Shown: one piece after another, positions 29,045 to 39,606 of the stretch
How the letters are laid out: each line of letters starts with the position of its first letter
Position numbering within the stretch: the first letter of the stretch is position 1
Source: Thermocoleostomius sinensis A174
Lineage (GTDB): Bacteria; Cyanobacteriota; Cyanobacteriia; Elainellales; Elainellaceae
Assembly (NCBI RefSeq): GCF_026802175.1
Contig: NZ_CP113797.1
Coordinates: 1,713,026 to 1,777,025, forward strand
Direction of reading: 5' to 3'
Length of the DNA stretch: 64,000 bases
Notes under the pieces: model-generated
What the model was told of the DNA's origin: nothing
Database searches by the model: none
What the model saw: the letters and a program-made list of their open reading frames with translations, nothing else
Program-made: the position numbers and the translations under genes

Positions 29045-29995
29045 CTAGCCCTTATCCACTGACTCAGCCACAGCGGGAACTAGCTGTTCATTGCGTCCAC
29101 GCCACCAAGCTAATAACGTGCTGGCGATGAAGATACTGGAATAGGCTCCCGCAATGAATCCGACAATAAGCGCTAGGGCAAAGAACTTGAGAGTATCTCC
29201 ACCCAGTAGAAAAATAGCGACGAGCGGCAAGATAGTGGTGAGGGTGGTGTTGATGGAGCGGGCTAGGGTTTGATTAACGGCATCATCGACCGTATTCTCA
29301 ATCGATCGATCCGGGTTAAGCTTGAGGTTTTCTCGGATGCGATCGTAGATGACGACTGTATCGTTCACCGAAAAGCCCACAATAGTCAGGAGTGATACTA
29401 AAAATAGGCTGTCTACCTCAATGCCGAGCAGCAAACCCAGAATAGCAAACACGCCAATGGTGACAAGCACATCATGCAGCAGTGCCACGATCGCAAACAC
29501 AGCGTAGTCTGGCTGGAACCGAAAGCTGAGGTAGACCATGATGCCCACAAAGGAAACGATCAGAGCGATCAAGCCAGCAGACAAAATCTGTCGCCCCAGC
29601 GTAGGACCTACCGAATCAATCTGGGTTTGTTCAACGTCGAATGGGCCGATCGCTTCGTTAAGATCGGTTTGAAGTTGCGATCGCTGTTCGGGCGTCAAGT
29701 TGGTAGTACGAATTGAGAGTCCGTGTTCGTCCAGCACTTGAATGCTGCTATTCTCTAGGCCCTGTCTCGCTAAGACCTCTCGCACTTCACTAGCAGCAAT
29801 TGGTTCGTCGCAGTTGCCCGGCTGAGTGCAGTCTAACTCCAATTGCAGGCGGGTTCCGCCCACAAATTCCAGGTTGGGTCGCAGCGGGGACCCAATTTGC
29901 TGCCAGGAGATCAGCATGGCTATTAACCCGATTAGGATAACGAAGGACGAGATCGCCCACCACAGCTTTCTCCGTCGAATAACTTGCAGTTTCAT
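29045..29995 (-). CDS. secF: Protein translocase subunit SecF
   Basis: SecF pairs with SecD to pull secreted proteins through SecYEG using the proton gradient. The 316-residue product has one N-terminal membrane helix, a periplasmic/lumenal domain with [11 protein letters not shown], and a group of five further helices containing [18 protein letters not shown], the conserved SecF signature (Asp and Arg in helix 4 region), plus [18 protein letters not shown]. The start ATG overlaps the secD stop as ATGA, which indicates translational coupling. Tail is short and polar. Confidence 0.97.
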   Translation of the reverse strand: MKLQVIRRRKLWWAISSFVILIGLIAMLISWQQIGSPLRPNLEFVGGTRLQLELDCTQPGNCDEPIAASEVREVLARQGLENSSIQVLDEHGLSIRTTNLTPEQRSQLQTDLNEAIGPFDVEQTQIDSVGPTLGRQILSAGLIALIVSFVGIMVYLSFRFQPDYAVFAIVALLHDVLVTIGVFAILGLLLGIEVDSLFLVSLLTIVGFSVNDTVVIYDRIRENLKLNPDRSIENTVDDAVNQTLARSINTTLTTILPLVAIFLLGGDTLKFFALALIVGFIAGAYSSIFIASTLLAWWRGRNEQLVPAVAESVDKG

Positions 29996-31401
29996 GATGA
30001 TTTCTCGGTCTGAAGGGAAGCAGACAACTTAGGACTGAATAGAGACGGTTTCCGTAAGGCTGGAAATCCCAGAACAAACAACAGCAGCGTGCGGCTACAG
30101 GTAAGCGCTGTAAACATACTGACCACAATTCCAACGGCTAGCGTGACTGCAAAGCCTTTGACCAGTCCAACCCCTAACCAAATCAAAGCACCGCAGGCAA
30201 TCAAGGTCGTTAGGTTGCCATCTAAAATACTGGAGAAGGCGCGGTAAAATCCAGCTTCGACCGATCGATACAGGGTTTTGCCCGCCTGTAATTCTTCGCG
30301 GGTACGTTCAAAAATTAACACATTGGCGTCTACGGCCATGCCAATGCTGAGAATGAATCCGGCGATGCCAGGGAGCGTGATCACCACCCCCAAAATATTG
30401 AACAGGGCCAGCGTGAACAGAGCATATAACATCAGGGAAATATCGGCGATTAAACCGGGGAGGCGGTAATACACCACCATGAAGATCAACACCAGCACCA
30501 GTCCCGCTAGACCCGCATAGATACTGCGGCGGATGCTGTCTTGTCCTAACGTAGCGCCAACGGTGCGGTTTTCGATAATTTCGACGGGAACTGGCAACGC
30601 TCCACCGCGTAACTGAATGGCTAAATCTGCTGCTTCTTGAGTAGTGAACTGGCCAGAAATGGTGGCTTGTCCGCCGGTAATTCCAGTTTCAGCGTAGCGG
30701 ACATCAACCGTGGGCGCACTCAGCAGGCGATCGTCAAGGAAAATCCCCAGCGTTCGGCCGGTTCCTGCTACGTTTTTGGTAATTTCAGCAAACTTCTCGC
30801 CGCCTTCATTGTTAAAGGATAGATTCACGCTCCAGGTGCCACTGCTAGCATCATAGGATTCACGAGCATCCTGCAACATATCTCCCGTTAGCCCGGTTTT
30901 GTCAAACAGAGCGGCAATGGCTGCTTCACGGGTTTGCAAGGCCTGTTGGTTGGCTTCAATCGCCTCTGTATCCCCGCTTGCTGCCAGCCTTTGCGCTTCA
31001 GACTCAAATTGCGATCGCAGGTTCAATTCCACCGGAAGTTGAGCTTCGGTGCCACGCCGTTGTTCTCGAAAGTCAAGCTGGGCCGTACCGCCCAATACTC
31101 GTTCAGCCTGGGCTGGATCACTGACCCCCGGCAGTTGAATAATCAACTGATCTTGCCCTGCCGTTTGCACTTGGGCTTCCGACACCCCAAGACCATTGAC
31201 CCGATTTTCGATCACACTTTGAACCGCTGCCAGTTTATCGGGGGTAATGGTTGGTACGGCTTCAGTAGGTTTGACCTGAAGCGTCAGTTGAGAGCCGCCC
31301 CGCAAATCTAGCCCCAGTTGAAGGGGAACCGTGACCAGCACGGCGATCGCCCCGATTGCCAAAATCAAAATTAGTGCAATGAGTGAACGTTGTCTGCCCA
31401 T
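29992..31401 (-). CDS. secD: Protein translocase subunit SecD
   Basis: The larger partner of SecF, 469 residues with an N-terminal helix, a large external P1 domain and six-helix RND-type membrane part. Signatures are [14 protein letters not shown] after the first helix, [18 protein letters not shown] in the P1 base, and [18 protein letters not shown] with the functional Asp in helix 4. P1 is of the short, cyanobacterial/thylakoid style. ATG at 31401. secD-secF run toward pyrD but are separated from it by only 44 bases, so read-through into pyrD is possible. The two gene products are expected in the plasma and thylakoid membranes. Confidence 0.97.
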   Translation of the reverse strand: MGRQRSLIALILILAIGAIAVLVTVPLQLGLDLRGGSQLTLQVKPTEAVPTITPDKLAAVQSVIENRVNGLGVSEAQVQTAGQDQLIIQLPGVSDPAQAERVLGGTAQLDFREQRRGTEAQLPVELNLRSQFESEAQRLAASGDTEAIEANQQALQTREAAIAALFDKTGLTGDMLQDARESYDASSGTWSVNLSFNNEGGEKFAEITKNVAGTGRTLGIFLDDRLLSAPTVDVRYAETGITGGQATISGQFTTQEAADLAIQLRGGALPVPVEIIENRTVGATLGQDSIRRSIYAGLAGLVLVLIFMVVYYRLPGLIADISLMLYALFTLALFNILGVVITLPGIAGFILSIGMAVDANVLIFERTREELQAGKTLYRSVEAGFYRAFSSILDGNLTTLIACGALIWLGVGLVKGFAVTLAVGIVVSMFTALTCSRTLLLFVLGFPALRKPSLFSPKLSASLQTEKSS

Positions 31402-31497
31402 AGTTGTAGCCGCTGCAACAAACGCTATGATAGCGAGATTTGCCCCTAAGTGATGAGAGCAACCGCCGGATTCTCTCAGAAACCAGCCCGACTAATT

Positions 31498-32910
31498 TTA
31501 TTCGTTCATATTTTTATAGGTTGCTACGGCTGATGGAGAAACGCGATTAAGATATCGGAAAATCCAATACTTAAAAATAGTGTCTAAAATCACTGGAAAT
31601 GTAGCAATAAACAAAAAGATAAAATCTCGGTTAGCAGGCAGTCCAAAATGGCGAGAGACACCTTCTAGTAGGACTTCCCAACCATGAGGCGAGTGGAACC
31701 CCACAAACATATCGGTAAATAAAATAATTACAAATGCCTTGGCGCTATCACTGAGTCCATAGATCATTTGATCCATAAAGGACTTCAGGACTTCGATCTC
31801 CTTGCGGCTACTGATCAGCACTAGAAAAAATGCTAACAACCCAAAAATATCGGAAAAGACATTTTTGATGGCATCTCCGCTAATTTCTCGAAACTCTTCT
31901 TGAAGTTCTCTGGCTTTTTCTCGCACTTGTTCATTAATTTCCGCGTCCGATTGTGGTTCTGCTTCACCAATTAAAATTTTAAACCGCAAGCGTTGCTCAA
32001 ATTTTTGTAGTTCTGCCAATGCTTCCTCCTCCATTTCATCATTCAGGAAGATTCTGACCTGAGGAGCATCTCTGCGAAATTGATCAATCAGCGGGCCGAC
32101 CACAAAACTCTTCGTAATCTGCTGGGTTAGCAATGGAATAATAATTAAAAACAACACCAGCCGCATCGAAATAATCGTTCTAGCCTTCGATCGACGAAAA
32201 TCTCGAACTACTTCTTGCTCCGCATCTGGGTCTAATTCGCGTTTAATTCGATCGACAGTTTCTAAAATTGATCGCGGCAGTACTCCCGTTTTGTCGGTAA
32301 TCGATCGCGCATCTTTGCGAGTATTGGGATCATCCAACAAGGCATCTTTGACGCCAGTCAGTTGTGTTTTCGATCGAGGATTACCATAGTTTCGAGTAGC
32401 CTCTCGTTCGTCACTAGCTCGAACTAACGATGCCCCATTTGTCCCGTTAGATTGATTGGCATCCGCTATGACAATGACAGAGGTTGGATTTGGATCTCGC
32501 GATTCATATCGACTCAAGATTTCATCAATAAACCGCAACTTTTTTAAGATAGCGGCTGGCCGATCGATAACATTAATGCGCTGTAACTCGGCTGAATCCT
32601 CTAGCTGTACCTCCGTAATAGATTGATTGGACAACCGCACGATCGTGCGACTAGCCCGAAATTCTGTCATCCTCAACTTAATAATATCTAAATTCTTTTT
32701 AAGCTCAGATTGAAAATAATTTTGAGTCGTGCGGCCATAGCGCTTAGAATCAGGAAAAATTCGCTCGCCATTGAAATAGGAATCTTCTAAATTCTTGATA
32801 GCAAGAGCTGCTTCATAAGCTTCATTCAATGCCCGTTCCGGTGTCCTTAGAAGCCATCGATTAGCTGTGCGAACATAGCCTTTGATTGAACTAAAAATGG
32901 TGCTTCTCAT
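31498..32910 (-). CDS. pxcA: Proton extrusion protein PxcA (CemA-related)
   Basis: PxcA (formerly CotA) is needed for light-induced proton release and pH adaptation in cyanobacteria and is homologous to chloroplast CemA. The ATG at 32910 gives 470 residues; a TTG three codons upstream is open. The N-terminal third is polar with the diagnostic TPERALNEAYEAALAIKNLE and SYFNGERIFPDSKRYGR. A low-complexity acidic/basic middle follows. The C-terminal half has four hydrophobic segments, with LFLIIIPLLTQQITKSFVVGP and FGLLAFFLVLISSRKEIEVL, as in CemA. Located upstream of secD in the same direction, but 96 bases apart, so shared transcription is uncertain. Confidence 0.94.
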   Translation of the reverse strand: MRSTIFSSIKGYVRTANRWLLRTPERALNEAYEAALAIKNLEDSYFNGERIFPDSKRYGRTTQNYFQSELKKNLDIIKLRMTEFRASRTIVRLSNQSITEVQLEDSAELQRINVIDRPAAILKKLRFIDEILSRYESRDPNPTSVIVIADANQSNGTNGASLVRASDEREATRNYGNPRSKTQLTGVKDALLDDPNTRKDARSITDKTGVLPRSILETVDRIKRELDPDAEQEVVRDFRRSKARTIISMRLVLFLIIIPLLTQQITKSFVVGPLIDQFRRDAPQVRIFLNDEMEEEALAELQKFEQRLRFKILIGEAEPQSDAEINEQVREKARELQEEFREISGDAIKNVFSDIFGLLAFFLVLISSRKEIEVLKSFMDQMIYGLSDSAKAFVIILFTDMFVGFHSPHGWEVLLEGVSRHFGLPANRDFIFLFIATFPVILDTIFKYWIFRYLNRVSPSAVATYKNMNE

Positions 32911-33204
32911 CGCTATCAAGAATCATAATAGGGTTGATTCGTCCTGTTTCGATTCTGCATAAAACGATCGATTTTTGCAATTGATTGCTAATGTGACTCT
33001 ACTGTAATCAAGGCTCAAGACGGGTTGAGGTTTCTTCACGGTGATCCTGACTAAAGATGAAGTTTCAGAAGGGTATTGTGGAACGGCTTGAACAAAACGA
33101 CAGCCTGCCGTCTCAACCGTTGCTTAAGTAGCAATTTCAGCGTCGATCATCAGTAGCAAAATCCAAACCAAAGAAACAGTGCAGGGAATGAGTTTAAATG
33201 TAAC

Positions 33205-35340
33205 GTGTATCCTATCAAATCTACCAAAGCCCCCTTCGTGTCTTGCGACTCTATTTGGATCGTTGGAACCACGCGCAGTGGTAAAACCAATCGCCTAATC
33301 CAGCAGCTTCAACACTGGGCAGCGACCAATGTCACTAGCCAACCTCGTCTATTCTCCTCGTTTCTGGTATTCGCGGCGACGGGTGATAATCGCTTGGAGC
33401 TAGACGATCGCATTGTCACAGCCACCCAAGGACAGTGTCGCTTCATTTCTGCCACGCCGTTAGGGTTCTTTCAGGATGAGGTGCTGTTATTTCTGCCACT
33501 GCTAGCTCGTCGATTAAATTTGAAAGTGCCGTTTCCGCTGCGATTGCGCCCTGAAACCGAGCAGGAATTGGCGACCAATTTGTGGCGATCGCTATTGGAT
33601 CAAGGCAGGTTACGACTAGAAGGTGTGAGTGACTATTTTGTCGTTCGTCGAGCGCTAGACCTGTTGCAACTAGCGGCGGCCAGTGGCACTCCCCACGAAG
33701 ACATTCCTCTAATCTTGAAGCAAGGATTAACGGAACCAGAGGGGGCAGCAGATGTATGGACAGAAATGGGGGAAGCCGTGGCGCAATGGCTACGCTGGTG
33801 TTTGGAGCGGGGATTTCTCACCTATGGTATTATCACTGAACTCTATTGGCGTTATCTGTTACCTGATCCCACCTATCAGCAGCACTTAAAACGTCGCTAT
33901 CACGGAATTCTCGCCGACGATGTAGACGAATATCCAGCCGTTGCTAGCAAGCTCTTTGAGTTTTTCTTCGATCAACAGATGCCGATCGCGCTTACCTATA
34001 ACCCCCAGGGCGGCGTGCGAGTCGGACTAGGAGCCGATCCAGTGGCCCTCAACTTAGCTGATCGCTGTGCCCAAGTCGAAACACTGCCCGCTCCTCCTAG
34101 CTTGGGAGCACAGTGGGGAACAATGCTGGTGAATTACTTGAATGAACCAATGGTGTTGCCACCGCTGCCTGACTCGATTCAAGCAATTTTGACAACCTCT
34201 AGAGCCGAATTGCTCCGGCAAACCGCCGATGTGATTATTAATGCTGTACAAACTCAGCAAGCCCTTCCCCAAGATATTGCCATCATTACCCCTGGGATGG
34301 ATGCGATTACTCGTTATACCCTGCGCGAAATTCTGAGTAATCGCGGCATTTCTCTATTTTTGCTTAATGATCAAAGCCCACTCATCAGTGCGCCCTTGGT
34401 GCGGGCACTGCTAACTCTGCTGGCGTTAGTGTATCCGGGCTTAGGACGGTTGCTCAACCGCGAAGCTGTTGCCGAGATGTTGGTGTTGCTGAGTCAAGTT
34501 CCCAGACAAACGGTAGACGCAGAGGAATTTGTCGCGGCGATCGCCCCAAAAATCGATCCTGTGCGGGCCGGGCTATTGATGGATCATTGCTTTGTGCCTG
34601 ATCCTGAGCAGCCACATTTACTACCCGTGACGGCATTTCCCCGCTGGGACCGATTGGGACACCAAGCCACTCAAGCCTACGAAACTATTTTGCAGTGGCT
34701 AGAGGCACAGAAACAGCAGCAGCAACAACGATTAATTCCTAGCCCGGTTGTGTTGCTCGATCGCGCCATTCAACAGTTCCTCTATGGCGGTAGCCACTTA
34801 CCCTATCACCAACTGGCAGTTTTACGAGAACTGATGGAGACCGCACAGCACTATTGGGAGGTGGACACTCGACTACACCAACATGCCCGCTCTGGCACTG
34901 TACCGTCTGTGTCTGTAGGGCAATTCATTCAACTGCTGCAAGACGGAACGATCACCGCTGACCCGTATCCTGTCCGATCGCCGATCGCTCGCCAGTCTGT
35001 CACGCTGTCCACTATCTATCAATATCGCAGCAATCGCCAATTCCACCGCTGGCAATTTTGGCTCGATGCAGGTTCTCCCTTTTGGCTTACAGGCGGCAGT
35101 GGCTTATTTGGTTCCTCCTTGTTTTTGCGAGAGTGGTCGGGGCGTCCGTGGTCAGTAGCCGATACCCTAGCGGCCGATCAACGCCGACTAGAACGACAGG
35201 TGCTCGATCTATTGGGCCGCGCCACCGAAAAGGTATTTCTTTGCTATAGCGAATTAGCCACCAACGGACAGGAACAAACGGGCGTGTTGTTGCCATTGGT
35301 GAATGCAGCGGTTCCAGTGGCGATTGAAGTGAGGAAGTAG
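33205..35340 (+). CDS. UvrD/AddB-like superfamily 1 helicase-family protein
   Basis: A 711-residue protein with an N-terminal P-loop IVGTTRSGKTNRLIQQL and a likely Walker B in GILADDVDEYPAVASKLFEF. The middle contains TPGMDAITRYTLREILSNRG and the remainder is Leu/Gln-rich. The layout recalls the AddB (RexB) half of AddAB nucleases. However, AddB has a C-terminal nuclease with four Cys of an iron-sulphur cluster, and here I see neither a Cys cluster nor a nuclease motif, and the length is 400-500 residues shorter. The start is the GTG at 33205; its ribosome site is weak. I class it as an SF1-like ATPase of uncertain activity, possibly in recombination or repair. Confidence 0.6.
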   Translation: MYPIKSTKAPFVSCDSIWIVGTTRSGKTNRLIQQLQHWAATNVTSQPRLFSSFLVFAATGDNRLELDDRIVTATQGQCRFISATPLGFFQDEVLLFLPLLARRLNLKVPFPLRLRPETEQELATNLWRSLLDQGRLRLEGVSDYFVVRRALDLLQLAAASGTPHEDIPLILKQGLTEPEGAADVWTEMGEAVAQWLRWCLERGFLTYGIITELYWRYLLPDPTYQQHLKRRYHGILADDVDEYPAVASKLFEFFFDQQMPIALTYNPQGGVRVGLGADPVALNLADRCAQVETLPAPPSLGAQWGTMLVNYLNEPMVLPPLPDSIQAILTTSRAELLRQTADVIINAVQTQQALPQDIAIITPGMDAITRYTLREILSNRGISLFLLNDQSPLISAPLVRALLTLLALVYPGLGRLLNREAVAEMLVLLSQVPRQTVDAEEFVAAIAPKIDPVRAGLLMDHCFVPDPEQPHLLPVTAFPRWDRLGHQATQAYETILQWLEAQKQQQQQRLIPSPVVLLDRAIQQFLYGGSHLPYHQLAVLRELMETAQHYWEVDTRLHQHARSGTVPSVSVGQFIQLLQDGTITADPYPVRSPIARQSVTLSTIYQYRSNRQFHRWQFWLDAGSPFWLTGGSGLFGSSLFLREWSGRPWSVADTLAADQRRLERQVLDLLGRATEKVFLCYSELATNGQEQTGVLLPLVNAAVPVAIEVRK

Positions 35341-35475
35341 GGAATGGGGAACGGGGATAAAAGTAACTCTTAACTCCTAATCTGCAACCTCCACCCCTTC
35401 ACCTAAGCAGAGGATGGAGAAGCGGGAAATCGTCTGTTAATCTACCCATGTAACAGGCTGTTCACAACTCAATCC

Positions 35476-37398
35476 ATGCGCTCCCAGGTTTTGCCTCTTC
35501 CATCTTCGCTAATTCAATTGACTCAGCGGCTCTATCAACAGAGCTTTCGATCGTTCTTCCAGTTTCGGCGGTGGCGATGGATGGGGTTGGCAATTGGTTG
35601 TTTAGTTTGGGTTAGCGGTTTTTCTGGGCTGGCTCCGGCGGCGTGGGGGCAGTTATCGCTGCCAGATTCGTCTGTACCCACCCCCGGACTGCCTCCGCGG
35701 GTAGAACGGCTTGGCTCTCTGGAAACGGCTCCTGTAAGGTTTGAAAATCGTGATTTGTTTCGAGTAACGGCGGTGACAGTGCCCGATCGCGCTAATCCAG
35801 AAGGACAAATTTTGGTGGAGGCTAGGGCGGCTCAGATTGAGGCTAACTTACGGCAGGTGCTGACCAAAGATCCAACCTGGAATTTGGATAGTGGCCGCGA
35901 ATACTTTACCCTGTATGATCCAGACACGCTGCGGGTAGATGTGGCGACTTTAAATGGACAGACGGTGCTGACTGTTACAGATGCCTATCGATTGCAGCCA
36001 CTTGAACTGCTGACGGTGACGCCGTTGGATGCGCGCTACTACGGATTAACCGTCGAGGAACTGGCGCAACAGTGGCAGCAATTGCTGCAACAGCGGTTAA
36101 CACGGGCGTTGGAAGCTCGTAAACCAGACGTAATTACTCAACAGTTGCAACAAGCGATTCGGGTCGCAGTAGGAGTACTGGTGATCAGTGCATTGCTGTT
36201 GTTGTTGCAAAAGCTGTTCACTGTCAGAAGTCGAGCACTGAAGCGGCAATTGGCAGTTGAAACAGCCAAGTCTCGAACTCAAACTCAATCCTCGGAACCT
36301 GCTTCTCGTGCGACCCATCGCCTTGATTTCATTACCGCTATTCAACAGCAATTTCCCATTGAAAAACGACTGGCGATCGTTTCTCTGTTGCGCTGGCTCC
36401 TGTTTTGGGGGCAAGTATCGGTTTGGTTTGTAGGCATCAGTTGGATTTTACATATCTTTTCGTCTACCGAAGCCCTAGCAGAGAACTTGCTGCGGTTGCC
36501 GATCGCGCTACTGCTAGTGTGGTTTGTGCTGGGATTAGTAAATCGCTTGGGCGATATTCTGATTACCCGTGTCTCTAGGGCTTGGCAAAACAACGATCTA
36601 TTCACATTTGAGGATGCTCAACGCCGATCGCTGCGCATTTCCACGATTTTGCGATCGACTAAAGGGTTCAAAACGTTTGTCCTCTATGCTTTGGGGATTG
36701 GTGGACTGCTGAGTTATGTAGGGGTGCCGATCGGCTCTGTGCTTACCTTAGGGGCTGTTGTGGCGCTGGCTGTCTCACTGGCGTCTCAAAGTTTGATCAA
36801 AGACTTAGTTAACGGATTCTTGATTCTCTGCGAAGACCAATATGCGATCGGAGATTGGATTGCCGTTGGCACTGTAGACGGGTTGGTGGAAAATATGAAC
36901 TTGCGCATCACTCAAATTCGCACGGTGGAAGGGCGGTTGATCACAATTCCCAATAGCCTGATCTCGCAGGTGGAAAACTTAACGCGCAACTGGTCTCGCA
37001 CCGATTTTATGATTACCGTCGCTTACAACACGGATATTAAGCTGGCGTTGGATGTGATCAAGCAAGTTGCTCACGCAATGTACGACGATCCCAAATGGCA
37101 ACCGCATTTGTTAAAACCACCAGAGGTGGTGGGTGTGGAATCCATTTCCCATGAAGGACAAACCATCCGTGTCTGGATTGATACCCAACCGCTGCAACAA
37201 TGGCGGGCAGGGCGCGAGTTTCGGCTCCGAGTGCGCATTGCGCTTGAAGAAAGTAATATTGACATCGGAATGCCGCAGCAAGTAATTTGGCATCGTCAGC
37301 AGAACGATCGAAATTCTTCCTCAGAGGCAGATGTATGGACCCCAGCAAGCCACACCGAAAGTGTTAATGGCAAAGAACTCAAGGAAAACGCACAGTAG
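35476..37398 (+). CDS. MscS-family mechanosensitive ion channel with exported N-terminal domain
   Basis: A 640-residue membrane protein. It begins with a basic N terminus and a signal-like helix (GLAIGCLVWVSGFSGLAPAAWG), then a roughly 200-residue extracytoplasmic domain, then several transmembrane segments. The MscS pore and beta domain follow, with GIGGLLSYVGVPIGSVLTLG, ALAVSLASQSLIKDLVNGFL and QYAIGDWIAVGTVDGLVENM as family hallmarks. The C-terminal vestibule has the standard MITVAYNTDIKLALDVIKQV. Channels of this class relieve turgor after hypo-osmotic shock and in cyanobacteria may also pass small anions; specificity is unknown. The 3' end faces the small gene at 37412-37522. Confidence 0.93.
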   Translation: MRSQVLPLPSSLIQLTQRLYQQSFRSFFQFRRWRWMGLAIGCLVWVSGFSGLAPAAWGQLSLPDSSVPTPGLPPRVERLGSLETAPVRFENRDLFRVTAVTVPDRANPEGQILVEARAAQIEANLRQVLTKDPTWNLDSGREYFTLYDPDTLRVDVATLNGQTVLTVTDAYRLQPLELLTVTPLDARYYGLTVEELAQQWQQLLQQRLTRALEARKPDVITQQLQQAIRVAVGVLVISALLLLLQKLFTVRSRALKRQLAVETAKSRTQTQSSEPASRATHRLDFITAIQQQFPIEKRLAIVSLLRWLLFWGQVSVWFVGISWILHIFSSTEALAENLLRLPIALLLVWFVLGLVNRLGDILITRVSRAWQNNDLFTFEDAQRRSLRISTILRSTKGFKTFVLYALGIGGLLSYVGVPIGSVLTLGAVVALAVSLASQSLIKDLVNGFLILCEDQYAIGDWIAVGTVDGLVENMNLRITQIRTVEGRLITIPNSLISQVENLTRNWSRTDFMITVAYNTDIKLALDVIKQVAHAMYDDPKWQPHLLKPPEVVGVESISHEGQTIRVWIDTQPLQQWRAGREFRLRVRIALEESNIDIGMPQQVIWHRQQNDRNSSSEADVWTPASHTESVNGKELKENAQ

Positions 37399-37411
37399 TT
37401 GCTCTAGTTAC

Positions 37412-37522
37412 CTAGTTACGATTCATGGCAGACACCCCCTTTAGCAGCATCACCAATCCGCTCGCTAAAATCATGATTGCCAACATGCCAGCCAGCCAAT
37501 CTATCCAACCGATCGGTTCCAT
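37412..37522 (-). CDS. Single-helix 36-residue membrane protein
   Basis: From the ATG at 37522 with a GGGAGAG ribosome site 8 bases ahead, the product is MEPIGWIDWLAGMLAIMILA followed by SGLVMLLKGVSAMNRN. One hydrophobic segment of about 20 residues is followed by a positively charged tail, a pattern typical of small subunits or membrane regulators. The frame is open 36 further codons upstream, but without a ribosome site. It lies between the convergent MscS and PBP2 genes' flanks and is transcribed against them. I do not recognise the family; a photosystem or respiratory-complex subunit is one possibility. Confidence 0.5.
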   Translation of the reverse strand: MEPIGWIDWLAGMLAIMILASGLVMLLKGVSAMNRN

Positions 37523-37722
37523 AACGATTCTCTCCCTGAAACTCTCCTGAAACCAGCAGTCCTGAAGCAAGCTTACCTTAAATAACCCGTGAGGGAGCAC
37601 CAACCAACCCGCTCGATCGAATCTTGACACTCATTCCCCACTTCAGTCCGACCAAAACTAGCGGTAGACTGATGAAAGTGTAGATTTTTGAAGTTTAGGT
37701 TGCGATAGCTTTACTACGGTTT

Positions 37723-39537
37723 ATGGCCTTATCCCAACATTCCTCTCTGTCTCAGCAAAACAATGCTCGCACTGTGGGGCGACGCTATCAGTCATTGATT
37801 TTGATGCTGATCGTCACAATCACATTAATGGGAGGAGTTGCCAGTCGCTTGGTCTACCTGCAACTGCTGCAAGGAGAGCGCAATCGGCAACTGGCTGACG
37901 ATAACCGAATTCGGCTCATTCCTCGGCAACCCGAACGGGGTAGAATTCTCGATCGCAAAGGTCGGACCTTAGCAGGCAGTCGGCTGTCTCATGCGGTGTT
38001 TCTTTGGCCGATCGCCAATCCTAAAGAGCGCTGGGTCGAGATTTTACCGGAACTGTCGCAAATTCTCAATATTCCCCTCGAAGAAATTCAAGATCGGCTA
38101 GAGCAAGCGGGGTACAATTCGCCAGTGCGGGTGCGGGTGGCGCGTAGCATCAGTCCGGCTCAAGTCACTGCCTTAGCAGAATTTGGTCAAATCTTCAAAG
38201 GAGTGCAGGTAGAAGCAGAAGCCGTGCGCAATTACCCCTATGGAGATTTGGGGGCACATGTACTGGGCTATACCGGAGAAATGAATGATGAAGATTTGAA
38301 AGCGCGCGCTAGCGAAGGCTATCGATTAGGGGATGTTATTGGGCAAATGGGGGTGGAGGCTGCGTTTGAGTCGCAACTACGAGGAGAATGGGGCGGACAA
38401 CAAGTAGAAGTAGATGGCATTGGACAAGTGTTGCGGGTGCTGGAGGAAAAACCAACTCAAGCTGGCGAGGATGTGCAGTTGACGATCGATCTCGATTTGC
38501 AACGGGCGGTAGAGCGGGCATTGGGCAATCGTAAAGGAGCAATCGTGGCAATGAACCCCAACAACGGGGAAATTTTAGCGATGGTCAGCCGTCCCACATT
38601 TGATCCCAATTTATTCTCAACCTACATTACAGATGCCCAATGGCAACAGCTTCAAAACCAGGATTTTCCCTTTGTGAATCGAGCGCTGCAAGGCTATCCA
38701 CCTGCCAGTACCTTTAAGATTGTAACAACCACAGCGGCGATCGAGTCGGGGGCATTTCCCAGCGAAACGGTCTTACCGACCTTTCCATTTATTGAAGTTG
38801 GCGGCATTCAGTTTTGGGACTGGAACCGCGCCGGATTTGGCCCGCTTGACTTTCGCGGAGCGATGGCCTGGAGCAGTGACACCTTTTTCTACCAAACAGC
38901 CCTGAGCATGGGTGAAGCCCCCCTGATTGCCTGGACGAAGCGTTATGGATTTGGGCAGAAGACAGGAATTGAAATTGCCGGCGAAGAAGCGTCAGGACTG
39001 GTTCCCGATGCCACCTGGAAAAAGGCAGAACTGCAAGAAGATTGGTATGCCGGAGACAGCGTAAATATGTCGATCGGGCAGGGCTACTTACAGTCTTCTC
39101 CGTTGCAAGTGGCGGTCATGTTTGCGGTGGCGGCCAATGGAGGCGATCGGGTTAAACCCCACCTGTTGATGGGCAACCAAGAGGCTCGGGAATGGCGTCA
39201 GCCGTTGGGAATTTCACCTGCAACGATCGGCATTCTTCAGGATGGGTTGCGGCAGGTGATTACAGGTGGTACAGGACAAGCGCTGAATGTCCCTACGTTG
39301 CCTCCCCTAGCTGGAAAAAGCGGCACGGCTGAAGACCCACCGCGCTTATCTCATGCTTGGTTCGGAGCCTATGGCCCCATCAGTAAGCCAGAGATTGTCG
39401 TAGTGGCCTTTGCTGAGAATTCTGGCGGCGGCGGGGGTAAGGTAGCGGCTCCAATGGTGCGCCAGGTGCTAGAAACCTACTTTAACGGCACCGTGTCTAC
39501 GGAATCGGCTGCACCTGAAGAAGTGATCAGTGACTAG
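37723..39537 (+). CDS. mrdA: Penicillin-binding protein 2 (peptidoglycan transpeptidase)
   Basis: A class B penicillin-binding protein that crosslinks peptidoglycan during cell elongation; one N-terminal membrane anchor (LMLIVTITLMGGVASRLVYL) and a large periplasmic part. Catalytic motifs are the SxxK of YPPASTFKIV near residue 330, the SxN-type SSD motif in GAMAWSSDTFFYQTA, and KSGTAED near residue 532. The pedestal domain has RQPERGRILDRKGRTLAGSR and RNYPYGDLGAHVLGYTG, as in PBP2/MrdA. The gene name follows E. coli usage; its length of 604 residues fits. rodA is not adjacent, unlike in many bacteria. Confidence 0.94.
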   Translation: MALSQHSSLSQQNNARTVGRRYQSLILMLIVTITLMGGVASRLVYLQLLQGERNRQLADDNRIRLIPRQPERGRILDRKGRTLAGSRLSHAVFLWPIANPKERWVEILPELSQILNIPLEEIQDRLEQAGYNSPVRVRVARSISPAQVTALAEFGQIFKGVQVEAEAVRNYPYGDLGAHVLGYTGEMNDEDLKARASEGYRLGDVIGQMGVEAAFESQLRGEWGGQQVEVDGIGQVLRVLEEKPTQAGEDVQLTIDLDLQRAVERALGNRKGAIVAMNPNNGEILAMVSRPTFDPNLFSTYITDAQWQQLQNQDFPFVNRALQGYPPASTFKIVTTTAAIESGAFPSETVLPTFPFIEVGGIQFWDWNRAGFGPLDFRGAMAWSSDTFFYQTALSMGEAPLIAWTKRYGFGQKTGIEIAGEEASGLVPDATWKKAELQEDWYAGDSVNMSIGQGYLQSSPLQVAVMFAVAANGGDRVKPHLLMGNQEAREWRQPLGISPATIGILQDGLRQVITGGTGQALNVPTLPPLAGKSGTAEDPPRLSHAWFGAYGPISKPEIVVVAFAENSGGGGGKVAAPMVRQVLETYFNGTVSTESAAPEEVISD

Positions 39538-39606
39538 GAGATAGAGATTGGGAATTGAGTGCTTTCATCTAGCTCGATCGAGGTTTCTTGAAGCTCCTTA
39601 AGCATA

